A model generated the notes under the pieces. It worked only from the letters and a program-made list of their open reading frames with translations, did not search any database and was not told where the DNA came from. A DNA stretch of 64,000 nucleotides from Kutzneria chonburiensis (lineage in GTDB: Bacteria > Actinomycetota > Actinomycetes > Mycobacteriales > Pseudonocardiaceae). Of the stretch, positions 35,844 through 44,106 are shown in pieces. Where the stretch lies: NCBI RefSeq assembly GCF_028622115.1, contig NZ_CP097263.1:9187501-9251500 (forward strand). Reading direction: 5' to 3'. The position numbers were made by a program, and so were the translations under genes. Positions within the stretch are counted from its first letter, which is position 1. Every line of letters begins with the position of its first letter.

Positions 35844-37415
35844 ATGCCCGCCGGTGAGGTGTACGACTTCGTGGTGGTGGGCGCGGGATCCGCGGGGTGC
35901 GCGGTGGCGCACCGGCTGGCCACCCGTACCGACGCCACGGTGCTGCTGATCGAGGCCGGCGGGCCGGACACCCGCCCGGAGATCCACGACGAGCGGCTGG
36001 CCGCCACGATGTCGCTGTGGGGGCCGAGCGAGATCGACTGGGGTTACGTCACCGAGCCGCAGGACGGCCTGCACGGGCGGACCGTGCCGGTCGCGCGCGG
36101 CAAGGTGTGGGGCGGCTCCAGCTCCATCAACGCGATGGTCTACGTGCGGGGCAACCGCAGGGACTTCGATCACTGGCACGAGTTGGGCAACACCGGGTGG
36201 GGCTACCAGGATGTGTTGCCCCACTTCAGGGAGATGGAGAACTTCGAGGGCGGCGCGTCGGGCTACCGTGGCGCGGACGGTCCGCTCAGCGTGATCTACC
36301 ACTCCGACCCGACCCCGGTCGCCGACCGGCTGTTCGAGGCGGGCGCCGAGATCGGGCTGCGCGCCGAGGACCGCCGGTTCGACTACAACGCCGAACACCA
36401 GGAAGACACGGTCTTCTATTACCAGGCGACGAAGACCCGGGAGCACCGGCGGGCCAGCACCGCCGTCGCCTACCTGCGGCCGATCATGGACCGGCCCAAC
36501 TTCACCTTGCGCAGCAACGCCCAGGTGAGCCGGGTCGTGATCGAGCACGGTCGGGCCGTCGGTGTCGAGTACATTGTGGACGGACGGGTCGAGCGGGTGC
36601 GGGCCGACCGCGAGGTCGTGCTCAGCTGCGGCGCGTACGAATCGCCGAAGCTGTTGATGCTCTCGGGCATCGGGCCGGCGGCAACCCTTGCCGGGCATGG
36701 CATCGACGTCGTCGCGGATCTGCCCGGGGTCGGGCAGAACCTACAGGACCACATGATTCTCGGCGTGGTCTACCTCAGCAAGCAGGAGCAGCCGTCCGAG
36801 CCGACGCTGATCGCCGAGACGGGACTGTTCACCCGCAGCAGCCAGGTCGGCCCGGACGCGTCGCCGAACGTGCAGTTCAAGGTGGGCGGCCTGAAGTTCG
36901 TCAGCCCCGAGCTGGACCGGCCGGGACCCGGCTTCACGTTCGCCCCGGTGATCGTGCAGCCGCGCAGCGTCGGCACGATCGGCCTGCGCTCCAACGATCC
37001 CGCCGCCACCGCGGTGCTCCAGCCGAACTACCTCGCCGACCCCCACGATGTGGACACCTTCGTCGAAAGCATCGAGCTGGCGCGAACGCTGGCCCACACC
37101 AGCGCGTACGCCGAGTTCACCGACGTCGAGATCGCGCCGGGTCCCGAGGTGCGCAGCCGGGCCGAGCTGGCCGAGTTCGCGCGCCGCAACGCGGGCACGC
37201 TCTGGCATCCGGTCGGCACCTGCTCGATGGGTGAGGTCGTGGACAGTGAACTCCGCGTGCGCGGCGTCGACGGACTGCGCGTTGCGGACGCCTCGGTGAT
37301 GCCGAAGATCGTCGCCGGCAACACCAACGCGGCCTGCATCATGATCGGGGAGAAGGCCGCCGCGCTGATCAGCGCGGCCAACCTCACTGTCCATAGTGGA
37401 GCTTCGGAGGGTTAG
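35844..37415 (+). CDS. GMC-family FAD oxidoreductase 2
   Basis: 523 residues, ATG 35844, 2 bp after the first GMC gene. It has VVGAGSAGCAVAHRL (FAD), GKVWGGSSSINAMVYVRGN (closely like choline/alcohol dehydrogenases), SCGAYESPKLLMLSGIGP and the C-terminal LWHPVGTCSMG plus NTNAACIMIGEKAA. It is closer to choline dehydrogenase-type GMC enzymes than the first copy is, so they are not a recent duplication. The stop is directly followed by the ATG of the ester-cyclase-like gene. A TCCATAGTGGA palindrome lies in its last codons (37390-37400). Confidence 0.88.
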   Translation: MPAGEVYDFVVVGAGSAGCAVAHRLATRTDATVLLIEAGGPDTRPEIHDERLAATMSLWGPSEIDWGYVTEPQDGLHGRTVPVARGKVWGGSSSINAMVYVRGNRRDFDHWHELGNTGWGYQDVLPHFREMENFEGGASGYRGADGPLSVIYHSDPTPVADRLFEAGAEIGLRAEDRRFDYNAEHQEDTVFYYQATKTREHRRASTAVAYLRPIMDRPNFTLRSNAQVSRVVIEHGRAVGVEYIVDGRVERVRADREVVLSCGAYESPKLLMLSGIGPAATLAGHGIDVVADLPGVGQNLQDHMILGVVYLSKQEQPSEPTLIAETGLFTRSSQVGPDASPNVQFKVGGLKFVSPELDRPGPGFTFAPVIVQPRSVGTIGLRSNDPAATAVLQPNYLADPHDVDTFVESIELARTLAHTSAYAEFTDVEIAPGPEVRSRAELAEFARRNAGTLWHPVGTCSMGEVVDSELRVRGVDGLRVADASVMPKIVAGNTNAACIMIGEKAAALISAANLTVHSGASEG

Positions 37416-37835
37416 ATGCCCAGCGAGAACGAGAAGCTGTACCTGAAGTTCGCCGACATCTTCAACCGGCGCGACTACGACCAGCTCGACGAGGTGATGG
37501 TCGCCGACTTCGTCGACCACCACCCCGGTCTCGTCGACGTCACCAGCCTCGAGGTGTACCGCAAGAACCTGGCCGGCGTGATCGATGCGCTCGAGATGGT
37601 CGCGACGCCCGAGGACGTGGTCGGCGCGGGCGACCAGGTGTTCACCCGGATCCTGTTGACCGGCAAGCACGTCGGCGACTTCCTCGGCCAGGCGCCGACC
37701 GGCAACGAGCTGCGCTGGTACACCCACGAACTCTGGCGCGTCGAGGACGGCCGGTTCGTCGAGCGCTGGGCCGTCGACGACCTGCTGACGCTGGTCGGGC
37801 AGCTGGGCGTGCCGCTGCCGTCCTGGGGCGACTGA
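37416..37835 (+). CDS. SnoaL-like ester cyclase-family protein
   Basis: 139 residues. ATG begins the base after the second GMC gene's stop, so translation is coupled. Family features are the start NEKLYLKFADIFNRRDYDQLDEVMVADFVDHHP and GNELRWYTHELWRVEDGRFVERW (quoted in parts: FNRRDYDQLDEVM, YTHELWRVEDGRF). This is the pattern of SnoaL-like polyketide/ester cyclases, NTF2-fold proteins of secondary and catabolic metabolism. It is the second such fold in the cluster, which suggests processing of a reactive or lactonising intermediate. No direct substrate evidence. Confidence 0.75.
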   Translation: MPSENEKLYLKFADIFNRRDYDQLDEVMVADFVDHHPGLVDVTSLEVYRKNLAGVIDALEMVATPEDVVGAGDQVFTRILLTGKHVGDFLGQAPTGNELRWYTHELWRVEDGRFVERWAVDDLLTLVGQLGVPLPSWGD

Positions 37836-37862
37836 CACATCCACGGATTTTCGGAGGGGACC

Positions 37863-38237
37863 ATGGAAACGACGAAGGACATCGTGACCCGGTACTACGC
37901 GCTGGCCAACGCCGGCGACTGGGACACCTGGTGCGACCTGTTCGCGCCGGACCAGGTGATGGACGAGCAGCTGGCCGGCCACGTCGAGGGCCGCGCGACG
38001 CTGCGCGAGATGATGAAGGGTTTTCCGCAGACCTACACCAAGTTCGCCAACGTGCCCGCGCACGTGGTGGTGGACGGGGAGCAGGCCGCGGTGGTCTCCC
38101 ACATCTCCGCCGTCACCACGAACGGCGAGGAGATCGAGGCCGACGTCTGCAACTACTTCGTGGTGCGGGACGGCCAGATCACCTACATGGCCAACTTCCA
38201 CGACAGCGCGCCGTTCGCGCCCGTGCTGGGCAAGTGA
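37863..38237 (+). CDS. Nuclear transport factor 2-like protein
   Basis: 124 residues with GGAGGGGACC just upstream of ATG 37863. NTF2-fold pattern: IVTRYYALANAGDWDTWCDLFAPDQ, ATLREMMKGFPQTYTKF, VVVDGEQAAVVSHISAVTTNG, VRDGQITYMANFHDSAPF. It is the third member of this fold in the cluster. Such small barrels serve as isomerases, dehydratases, hydrolases or just binding proteins. Spacing is 27 bp from the preceding gene and 7 bp to the next. Confidence 0.75.
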   Translation: METTKDIVTRYYALANAGDWDTWCDLFAPDQVMDEQLAGHVEGRATLREMMKGFPQTYTKFANVPAHVVVDGEQAAVVSHISAVTTNGEEIEADVCNYFVVRDGQITYMANFHDSAPFAPVLGK

Positions 38238-38244
38238 GGACGCG

Positions 38245-38688
38245 ATGACCACAGCGGTTGCCGTGCGCTGGGCGCACGTCGGGCTGAACTGCCGGGACCA
38301 GCGCGTGACCGAGGAGTTCTACGTCCGCTGGTTCGGTTTCCAGCGGGCCAGGGTGGTGGAGGCCGATGGCGTCCGGGTGGTGTTCCTCCGGCACGACAAC
38401 GTCTATCTCGAACTGTTCGGCACCGACGCGAAGCCGGCACAGGACACCGAGAACGACGGGCCGCAGAACCCCGGCACCGTCCGGCACCTCGCGTTCCAGG
38501 TGGACGATGTCGACGCGTTCCTGGCGCGGGCCGACGGCCGGCTGCCGGTCTCGTTGGGCCCGTTGCGGTTCGACGAGTTCATCCCGAACTGGAAGACGGT
38601 GTGGGTGACCGATCCCGACGGCGTGGTGATCGAGGTCAGCCAGGGCTACGTCGACCAGGATCCGGCGGAGCTTGCCCGGATCGGATGA
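38245..38688 (+). CDS. VOC-family (glyoxalase/dioxygenase fold) protein
   Basis: 147 residues. Two babab modules form a metal site: AHVGLN (His), VYLELFG (Glu), RHLAFQVDDVDAF (His) and DGVVIEVSQG (Glu). The full set of ligands suggests a working metalloenzyme, such as a lyase, epimerase, isomerase or dioxygenase. It is 7 bp after the NTF2-like gene and closes the compact part of the cluster. The tail QGYVDQDPAELARIG is ordinary. Substrate unknown. Confidence 0.82.
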   Translation: MTTAVAVRWAHVGLNCRDQRVTEEFYVRWFGFQRARVVEADGVRVVFLRHDNVYLELFGTDAKPAQDTENDGPQNPGTVRHLAFQVDDVDAFLARADGRLPVSLGPLRFDEFIPNWKTVWVTDPDGVVIEVSQGYVDQDPAELARIG

Positions 38689-38755
38689 CGCACTTGACGC
38701 AGTAGCGGTCGGTGACCGCCCGCAATCGGCCGACCACCCTACCGTCGAACGACAT

Positions 38756-38774
38756 TACAATCTCGACCGAGGAG
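38756..38774 (+). promoter_or_regulatory. Candidate -10 box and Shine-Dalgarno of the MFS gene
   Basis: TACAAT (38756-38761) is a good -10 hexamer in the 93-bp gap before the MFS gene, and GAGGAG (38769-38774) sits 7 bases before its ATG. If both are used, the leader would be very short. No convincing -35 is present. An inverted repeat GCGGTC-GGT-GACCGC stands upstream at about 38705-38719 and could bind a regulator. Confidence 0.35.
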
Positions 38775-38781
38775 ATCCAGC

Positions 38782-40023
38782 ATGCGTGCTCGATCCATTG
38801 CGGCCGCGCTGCCCAGCGGCTCGGCCCGCAAACCCGTTCTCCTACTCGCCCTCGGCACCTTCGCGCTGGGCACGGACGCGTTCGTCATCAGCGGCGTGCT
38901 GCCCCGCGTCGGCGCCGACCTCGGTGTCTCGCTCAGCGTCGCGGGCCTGCTGATCACCGTGTTCTCCGGTGTCTACGCCGTCGGCGCGCCGGTGATCGCC
39001 GTGCTCACCGGCAACATGTGCCGCCGTAGGGCGCTGTTGATCGCCATGAGCGTGTTCGTGCTGGCCAACGTGGTGGCCGCGATCGCGCCGAACTACGCGA
39101 TCATGGTCGTGGCGCGGGTGGTCGCGGCGCTCGGCGCGGCGATGTACACGCCGGCGGCCTCGGCCGTGGCGGCCCAGCTGGCCGCACCGCAGGAACGTGG
39201 CCGCGCGCTGGCCGTCGTGCTCGGCGGGCTGACGCTGGCGACCGCGCTCGGCGTGCCGCTGGGCACGCTCGTCGGCCAGGCCGCCGACTGGCGCACCACC
39301 TTCGTGTTCGTCGCGGTGCTCGGCCTGATCGCGCTGGTCGGCCTGGCCCGGTCGCTGGAGGCGATGCCGTCCACCGGTGTGGCCTCGCTGCGTCAGCGCA
39401 TCGTCGTCGCGGGAACCCGCGGTGTGCCGAGCTCCTTGCTGGCGACCGCGTTGTCCATCTGCGGCGTGTTCGTCATCTACACCTACCTGGCCTGGTTCGC
39501 CGGCCTCACCGCGGGCATCACCGGCAGCCTGCTCACCGTGGTGTACCTCATCTTCGGCATCTGCGCGGTGATCTCCAACCTGGTCGCCGGCGTGCTCATC
39601 GACCGGATGGCGCCGGCCAAGGTCGCGGTGATCTCCATGGCCGGCCTGATGGTCGCCTTCCTCGCGCTGTCGGCGCTCGCCCGGCTCGGCACGCCCGGCG
39701 TGGTCGCCGCGGTGGTGCTGTGCGTGATCGTCGCCGTGTGGTCGCTGCTCGGCTGGATGTTCAACCCGGCGCAGCAGCAGCGTCTGCTCGGTGTCGCCGG
39801 GCCGCACGGGCCGGTCGTGCTGTCGCTGAACGCGTCGGCGCTCTACCTCGGACAGGCGATCGCCGGCGTGATCGGCGGCGTGCTGCTGACCAGCGGCCCG
39901 TCGGTGCTGCCCATCGCCGCCGTCGGCTGCGAGGTGCTCGCCGTGGGCGCGATGTTGATCTCGGCGCGCCGGACCGCACGGCCCGTGGTGCCCGCGGCGG
40001 AGCCTGCGGCCACACCCGCTTGA
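38782..40023 (+). CDS. MFS transporter (DHA1/drug-efflux type)
   Basis: 413 residues and about twelve membrane helices. It resembles chloramphenicol- and arabinose-type exporters (GTFALGTDAFVISGVLPRVGADLGVS, with GxxxDRxG-like loops replaced by GNMCRRRALLIAMSVF). Motif-C-like GGLTLATALGVPLGTLVGQAADWR marks it as an antiporter. It is in the GMC cluster, between the VOC gene and the aldehyde dehydrogenase, and may export a product or intermediate, or import the substrate. The short hydrophilic N-terminus contains no signal peptide. Confidence 0.88.
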   Translation: MRARSIAAALPSGSARKPVLLLALGTFALGTDAFVISGVLPRVGADLGVSLSVAGLLITVFSGVYAVGAPVIAVLTGNMCRRRALLIAMSVFVLANVVAAIAPNYAIMVVARVVAALGAAMYTPAASAVAAQLAAPQERGRALAVVLGGLTLATALGVPLGTLVGQAADWRTTFVFVAVLGLIALVGLARSLEAMPSTGVASLRQRIVVAGTRGVPSSLLATALSICGVFVIYTYLAWFAGLTAGITGSLLTVVYLIFGICAVISNLVAGVLIDRMAPAKVAVISMAGLMVAFLALSALARLGTPGVVAAVVLCVIVAVWSLLGWMFNPAQQQRLLGVAGPHGPVVLSLNASALYLGQAIAGVIGGVLLTSGPSVLPIAAVGCEVLAVGAMLISARRTARPVVPAAEPAATPA

Positions 40024-40056
40024 TCTGAGAATCCCTTACCAAGGGGGAGACGAGAC

Positions 40057-41541
40057 ATGACTACGACCATCGATACCGGTGTCCGTATGACGGCGCCGCC
40101 GAAGCTCTTCGTCGACGGCGAGTGGCGCGACGCCGAGGGCGGCCGTACCCAGCCCACGCTCAACCCGGCCGACGGCTCGGAGATCGCCGACATCGCGCAC
40201 GCAAGCGTCGCGGACCTGAACCGAGCAGTGCTCGCGGCCCGCCGCGCGTTCGACGAGGGTCCGTGGCCGCGGATGGCGGCCCGTGAGCGGGCTCGGGTGC
40301 TGCTGAAGGTCGCCGACCTGATCGAACGGGACGCCGAGGAGATCGCCGTCCTCGAGACGGTCGACATGGGCAAGCCGATCATGTTCTCGGCCCCCGAGGC
40401 ATCCTGGGTCGCCGGCATCTACCGCTACTTCGCCGGGCTCGTGGCTGATCTGGGCGGTGTGACCAGGCCGAACCTGCCGCAGATGCTGGTGTACACCCGG
40501 CGTGAGCCGATCGGTGTCGTCGGCGCGATCACGCCGTTCAACCACCCGCTCGTGCTGTCCGCGGCCAAGCTCGCGCCCGCGCTGGCCACCGGCAACGTGG
40601 TGGTGCACAAGCCGTCCGAGGTGACACCGCTGTCGGCGCTCAAGATCGCCGCACTGTTCGCCGAGGCCGGTCTGCCGGCCGGCGTGTTGAACGTGGTGAC
40701 CGGGCCCGGCGCGGAGCTGGGCGAGGCGCTGGTCGCCCACCCGGCGGTCGACAAGATCTCGTTCACCGGGTCGACCGCGATCGGCCAGGGCATCATCCGC
40801 GCGTCGGCGGACGGGCTGAAGAAGGTGACGATGGAGCTGGGCGGCAAGTCCGCCAACATCATCTTCGCCGACGCCTACCTGGACCAGGCGGTGCAGAACG
40901 CGTTCTTCGGCATCTTCTACAACAAGGGCGAGATCTGCACCAGCGGCTCGCGGCTGCTGGTCCAGCGGCCGGTGTACGACCAGGTGGTGTCCGCGCTGGT
41001 CGAGCAGGCCGGGGCGACCCGGCCCGGCGACCCGCTCGACCCGTCGGTGATGATCGGCCCGCTCGCGCACGCCGGCCAGTTCAACAAGGTCAGCGAGTAC
41101 GCCGCGATCGGCCGCGACGAGGACCGGGCCGAGCTGCTCGTCGGCGGCGGGCCGGCTCAGGTGGCCGGCGGCGAACGCGGCTTCTACTTCGAGCCGACGA
41201 TCTTCGGCAACGTGCGCAACGACATGCGCATCGCGCAGGAGGAGATCTTCGGCCCGGTGCTCGCGGTGATCCCGTTCGACACCGAGGAAGAGGCCATCGC
41301 GATCGCCAACGGCACGCAGTACGGCCTGGCCTCGGGCGTGCACACCAGCGACATCCGGCGCGGGCACCGGGTGGCCGCCGCGATGCGGGCCGGCACGTGC
41401 TGGATCAACACCTACAACCAGTTCGACCCGGCGGTGTCGTTCGGCGGTTACAAGGCCTCCGGCTACGGGCGGGAGTTCGGGCCGGAGAGCCTGAACAGCT
41501 ACACGCAGACCAAGTCCGTGTGGGTGGATCAGTCGGTCTAG
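40057..41541 (+). CDS. NAD(P)-dependent aldehyde dehydrogenase
   Basis: 494 residues, ATG 40057. All family marks are present: GAITPFNHPLVLSAAKLAPALATGN, SFTGSTAIGQ, general base Glu in MELGGKSANIIF and catalytic Cys in NKGEICTSGSRL, then EEIFGPVLAVIPF. It oxidises an aldehyde to the acid. Placed after two GMC alcohol oxidases and an MFS gene, it would finish an oxidation route alcohol-aldehyde-acid. Best resemblance is to broad-range betaine/phenylacetaldehyde-type enzymes, and the actual aldehyde is unknown. A strong terminator follows. Confidence 0.92.
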   Translation: MTTTIDTGVRMTAPPKLFVDGEWRDAEGGRTQPTLNPADGSEIADIAHASVADLNRAVLAARRAFDEGPWPRMAARERARVLLKVADLIERDAEEIAVLETVDMGKPIMFSAPEASWVAGIYRYFAGLVADLGGVTRPNLPQMLVYTRREPIGVVGAITPFNHPLVLSAAKLAPALATGNVVVHKPSEVTPLSALKIAALFAEAGLPAGVLNVVTGPGAELGEALVAHPAVDKISFTGSTAIGQGIIRASADGLKKVTMELGGKSANIIFADAYLDQAVQNAFFGIFYNKGEICTSGSRLLVQRPVYDQVVSALVEQAGATRPGDPLDPSVMIGPLAHAGQFNKVSEYAAIGRDEDRAELLVGGGPAQVAGGERGFYFEPTIFGNVRNDMRIAQEEIFGPVLAVIPFDTEEEAIAIANGTQYGLASGVHTSDIRRGHRVAAAMRAGTCWINTYNQFDPAVSFGGYKASGYGREFGPESLNSYTQTKSVWVDQSV

Positions 41542-41556
41542 TTTTCCCCGGTGAAA

Positions 41557-41588
41557 GGGCCGCCCGCGAACCTCGCGGGCGGCCCTTT
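41557..41588 (+). terminator. Terminator of the GMC/ALDH cluster
   Basis: GGGCCGCCCGCGA and its exact complement (41573-41585) form a 13-bp stem around ACC, followed by TTT. It closes the cluster 15 bases after the aldehyde dehydrogenase stop and also lies beyond the 3' end of the minus-strand tRNA-Cys, so it could serve both directions. Confidence 0.88.
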
Positions 41589-41602
41589 GCCGTCCTCTGT
41601 GG

Positions 41603-41673
41603 AAGCCCACCCGGGAGTCGAACCCGGTGCCAACGGTTTTGCAGACCGTCACACGACCGTCGTGACGTGGGCC
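41603..41673 (-). tRNA. tRNA-Cys (GCA), atypical D-arm
   Basis: The minus strand folds into a 71-nt cloverleaf: acceptor GGCCCAC/GTGGGCT (one G-U closing pair), D-stem CACG/CGTG, anticodon stem ACGGT/ACCGT around loop CTGCAAA (anticodon GCA, Cys), variable TGGCA, T-arm CCGGG-TTCGACT-CCCGG and discriminator U, which is the CysRS identity base. It is unusual: the D-loop is only five bases (ACGGT), position 8 is G rather than the near-invariant U, and two bases separate the D- and anticodon stems. CCA is not encoded. It may be a specialised second tRNA-Cys or a degenerate copy. A leader ORF and terminator stand upstream. Confidence 0.75.
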
Positions 41674-41709
41674 AGAGCAGGTCTCCTCGCGAGTACCCGT
41701 GGGCACAAC

Positions 41710-41738
41710 AAAAAAGCCGCCACGAGATCGCGGCGGCT
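41710..41738 (-). terminator. Intrinsic terminator upstream of tRNA-Cys (attenuator-like)
   Basis: On the minus strand AGCCGCC and GGCGGCT pair across a 10-base loop and are followed by TTTTTT (41715-41710). It is 22 nt downstream of the leader ORF's stop and 37 nt before the tRNA 5' end. Transcripts from the upstream promoter must read through it to reach the tRNA, so it may work as an attenuator. Confidence 0.7.
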
Positions 41739-41765
41739 GCATCGACGAACGTCGAGAGCCGACCC

Positions 41766-41789
41766 CTACAGCGGCAGCTGACAAAGCAT
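41766..41789 (-). CDS. Seven-codon leader peptide MLCQLPL
   Basis: On the minus strand ATG at 41789 begins MLCQLPL and stops at TAG 41768-41766. The Shine-Dalgarno GAAGGAG is complete and ends 7 bases before the ATG, far better than chance spacing. A -35-like TTGACG lies at 41850-41845, with a weak -10 near 41820. The third codon is TGT for Cys, rare in this GC-rich DNA. The ORF is followed by an intrinsic terminator and then tRNA-Cys, the order of a ribosome-mediated attenuator. Function is inference. Confidence 0.45.
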   Translation of the reverse strand: MLCQLPL

Positions 41790-41864
41790 GGCGGGACTCC
41801 TTCGTTCGGTGACTGCGGATAGAGTGCCTCGGCGGCAGCGTTGCCGTCAACGGTATTTCCTCAG

Positions 41865-41875
41865 TCCACAGTGGA
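41865..41875. repeat. TCCACAGTGGA palindrome
   Basis: An 11-bp palindrome 9 bases before the ATG of the histidine phosphatase gene, in the divergent region with the leader/tRNA-Cys unit. Its reverse form is the core of the longer palindrome at 44450-44468; a one-step variant occurs at 33712 and 37390. Confidence 0.45.
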
Positions 41876-41884
41876 GTATTTGTC

Positions 41885-42469
41885 ATGCCTCGACTGCTGC
41901 TGGTTCGACACGGCGAATCCGAGCACACGCTGCGCGGCCCGGAAGGACTGACCGCGGTGGGCCGACGACAGGCCGTGGATGTGGTCGAGCGGCTGGGAGT
42001 GGAGGGGCCGGCTGTCGTCTACTCGTCCACGGAGGTGCGGGCGATCGAGACGGCGGCGGTGATCGCGGAGCGGCTCGGGGTCGGCGTGACGCAGGACTGC
42101 GGCCTGTGCACCTGGCACACGCCGCCGGAGGCGACGGGCATGACCGCCGGGGAATTCCAGCGGCGCTTCGGGGTCGACGGCGGTGGCGTATTCCGACCGT
42201 TCGAGACGGGCAACGAGGCGTGGGCGGAGCTGGTCCTCCGGGTCAGCCGCACGCTGCTCGAACTGGCGGCGCGGCACCGAGACGAAACGGTGATCGCGGT
42301 CGGCCACAAGGAAACGGTCGAGGCATCACTGGTGACGTTCGGCAACCAGCCGTTGCTGCGCGGCTTCGACATGGCCATCGGGCCGGCGACCATTACCGAG
42401 TGGACCACCGACGGTGACCCGACGGCCTGGCCGCCACCGCGGTGGACGCTGTGCCGGCTGGGGGCTTGA
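41885..42469 (+). CDS. Histidine phosphatase family protein
   Basis: 194 residues, ATG 41885. The branch-1 histidine phosphatase site is present: LLLVRHGES (phospho-accepting His9), RAIETAAVIAERLG, and VIAVGHKETVEA with the second catalytic His. Members dephosphorylate small metabolites or proteins; the substrate is not evident. The insertion CTWHTPPEATGMTAGEFQRRFG between the two halves is longer than in cofactor-type phosphatases. It starts just after a palindrome and is divergent from the tRNA-Cys leader unit. Confidence 0.88.
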   Translation: MPRLLLVRHGESEHTLRGPEGLTAVGRRQAVDVVERLGVEGPAVVYSSTEVRAIETAAVIAERLGVGVTQDCGLCTWHTPPEATGMTAGEFQRRFGVDGGGVFRPFETGNEAWAELVLRVSRTLLELAARHRDETVIAVGHKETVEASLVTFGNQPLLRGFDMAIGPATITEWTTDGDPTAWPPPRWTLCRLGA

Positions 42470-42546
42470 TCGGCCGGCCGGGTGTTGTCACGGCCGCGTT
42501 GCCTGGGTAGCGTCGAAACGGCCTGGCGCACAAGGGAGTGTGGACG

Positions 42547-44106
42547 ATGATCGCTGCATCGCACCCGGACGTCGCGGCCGCCACCGCGGCCGGCAGCATG
42601 GCGCTGGCCAATCAGCTGGCCCGGACTGCCCGAATCTACCCGGACCGGGTGGCGTTGCAGCTGGACGAGACCCGGCGCACCTACACCGAGCTCGACCGCC
42701 GGGTCAATCGGCTGGCCAGGGCATTGCGCGAGCGCGGTGTGCACGCGGGCGACCGGGTGGCGGTGCTGGCCACCAACCACATCGAGACCGCCGAGGCGTT
42801 CTACGCCGTCCTGCGGCTGGGCGCGATCGTGGTGCCGGTCAACTTCCGCTTGGTGGCGGGCGAAGTCGCCTACATCGTGCACGACTGCGCGGCCACCCTG
42901 ATGATCGTGGATCCGGTCACGGCCCCGCTGGCTGAGGCGGCACTGTCCGAAGTGGACTGTGTACGGTCCACCCTGTGCATCGGTGACGACTTCGAGGCGG
43001 CGCTGGCCGCCGAGCCGGACGACGACCTGGACATCGTGGTGCCGGAACACGATCCGGCCTTCATCATGTACACCTCGGGCACCACCGGTCGGCCCAAGGG
43101 CGCCGTGCTGACCCACCGGAACCTGGTCATGGCCGGGATGCTGCAACGCATCGCGGCCGGCGGCAAGTGTCCGAACGGCGAAGTCGTGCTGCTCGGCGTG
43201 CCGATGTTCCACATCGCCGGCATGGGCACCGCGCTGGGTCGGCTGCTCGGCGGCGACCGTGTGGTGATCTACTCCGGCACCGGCTTCGACCCGGCCGGCG
43301 TGGTCGATCTGCTGGCGCGGGAACAGATCACGACGACCTTCTTCGTGCCGAGCCAGTGGCAGGCGATCTGCGCGGTGCCCGGCGTCAAAGAGCGGAACTT
43401 GGCGCTGAGCAACATAACCTGGGGCGCATCGCCGGCCACGCCGTCGACCTTGCAGGCACTGGCTGACACCTTCCCGAACGCGGCGGCGTTCACCGCCTTC
43501 GGGCAGACCGAGACCTGTGCGACGGTGTGTCTGCTGCGCGCGGAGGACGCCGTGCGCAAGCGTGGGTCGATCGGCACGCCGATCCCGGGCCTCGAGGTGC
43601 GGATCGTCGACGAAGAGCTGCGGGACGTGAAGCCGGGCGAGGTCGGCGAGATCGTCTATCGCGGCCCGGTGATCACCCCCGGCTACTGGGGCAAGCCCGA
43701 GGCCACCGCCGAGGCGTTCGCCGGCGGCTGGTTCCACTCCGGCGACCTGTGCAAGGCCGACGAGGACGGCTTCATCTGGGTGGTGGACCGGAAGAAGGAC
43801 ATGATCATCTCCGGTGGCGAGAACATCTACTGCGCCGAGGTGGAGGCGGTCATCGACAGCCATCCCAAGGTGGGCGAGGTGGCCGTGATCGGGGTCAAGC
43901 ACGAGAAGTGGGTGCAGACGCCCGTCGCCGTCGTCACCGCCGCCGACCCGGCCGACCCGCCCACGTTGGACGAGGTCGTCGAGCACTGCCGGGACAAACT
44001 CGCCTCGTACAAGAAGCCGACCGCGCTGATCGTCGTCGACAGCCTGCCCCGCACCGCCACCGGCAAGGTGCAGAAGTTCGAGCTGCGCCGACTCTACGCC
44101 GACTAG
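42547..44106 (+). CDS. Long-chain-type acyl-CoA synthetase (FadD-like)
   Basis: 519 residues from ATG 42547, preceded by AAGGGAG; GTG 42538 would be too close to it. Adenylation motifs: FIMYTSGTTGRPKGAVLTHRN, TAFGQTET, GWFHSGDLCKADEDGFIWVVDRKKDMIISGGENIY and LPRTATGKVQKFELRR. It converts a carboxylic acid to acyl-CoA through an adenylate. It is distinct from the MACS-type enzyme at 19554. Its 3' end overlaps the convergent phosphatase gene by 4 bases. Confidence 0.92.
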   Translation: MIAASHPDVAAATAAGSMALANQLARTARIYPDRVALQLDETRRTYTELDRRVNRLARALRERGVHAGDRVAVLATNHIETAEAFYAVLRLGAIVVPVNFRLVAGEVAYIVHDCAATLMIVDPVTAPLAEAALSEVDCVRSTLCIGDDFEAALAAEPDDDLDIVVPEHDPAFIMYTSGTTGRPKGAVLTHRNLVMAGMLQRIAAGGKCPNGEVVLLGVPMFHIAGMGTALGRLLGGDRVVIYSGTGFDPAGVVDLLAREQITTTFFVPSQWQAICAVPGVKERNLALSNITWGASPATPSTLQALADTFPNAAAFTAFGQTETCATVCLLRAEDAVRKRGSIGTPIPGLEVRIVDEELRDVKPGEVGEIVYRGPVITPGYWGKPEATAEAFAGGWFHSGDLCKADEDGFIWVVDRKKDMIISGGENIYCAEVEAVIDSHPKVGEVAVIGVKHEKWVQTPVAVVTAADPADPPTLDEVVEHCRDKLASYKKPTALIVVDSLPRTATGKVQKFELRRLYAD

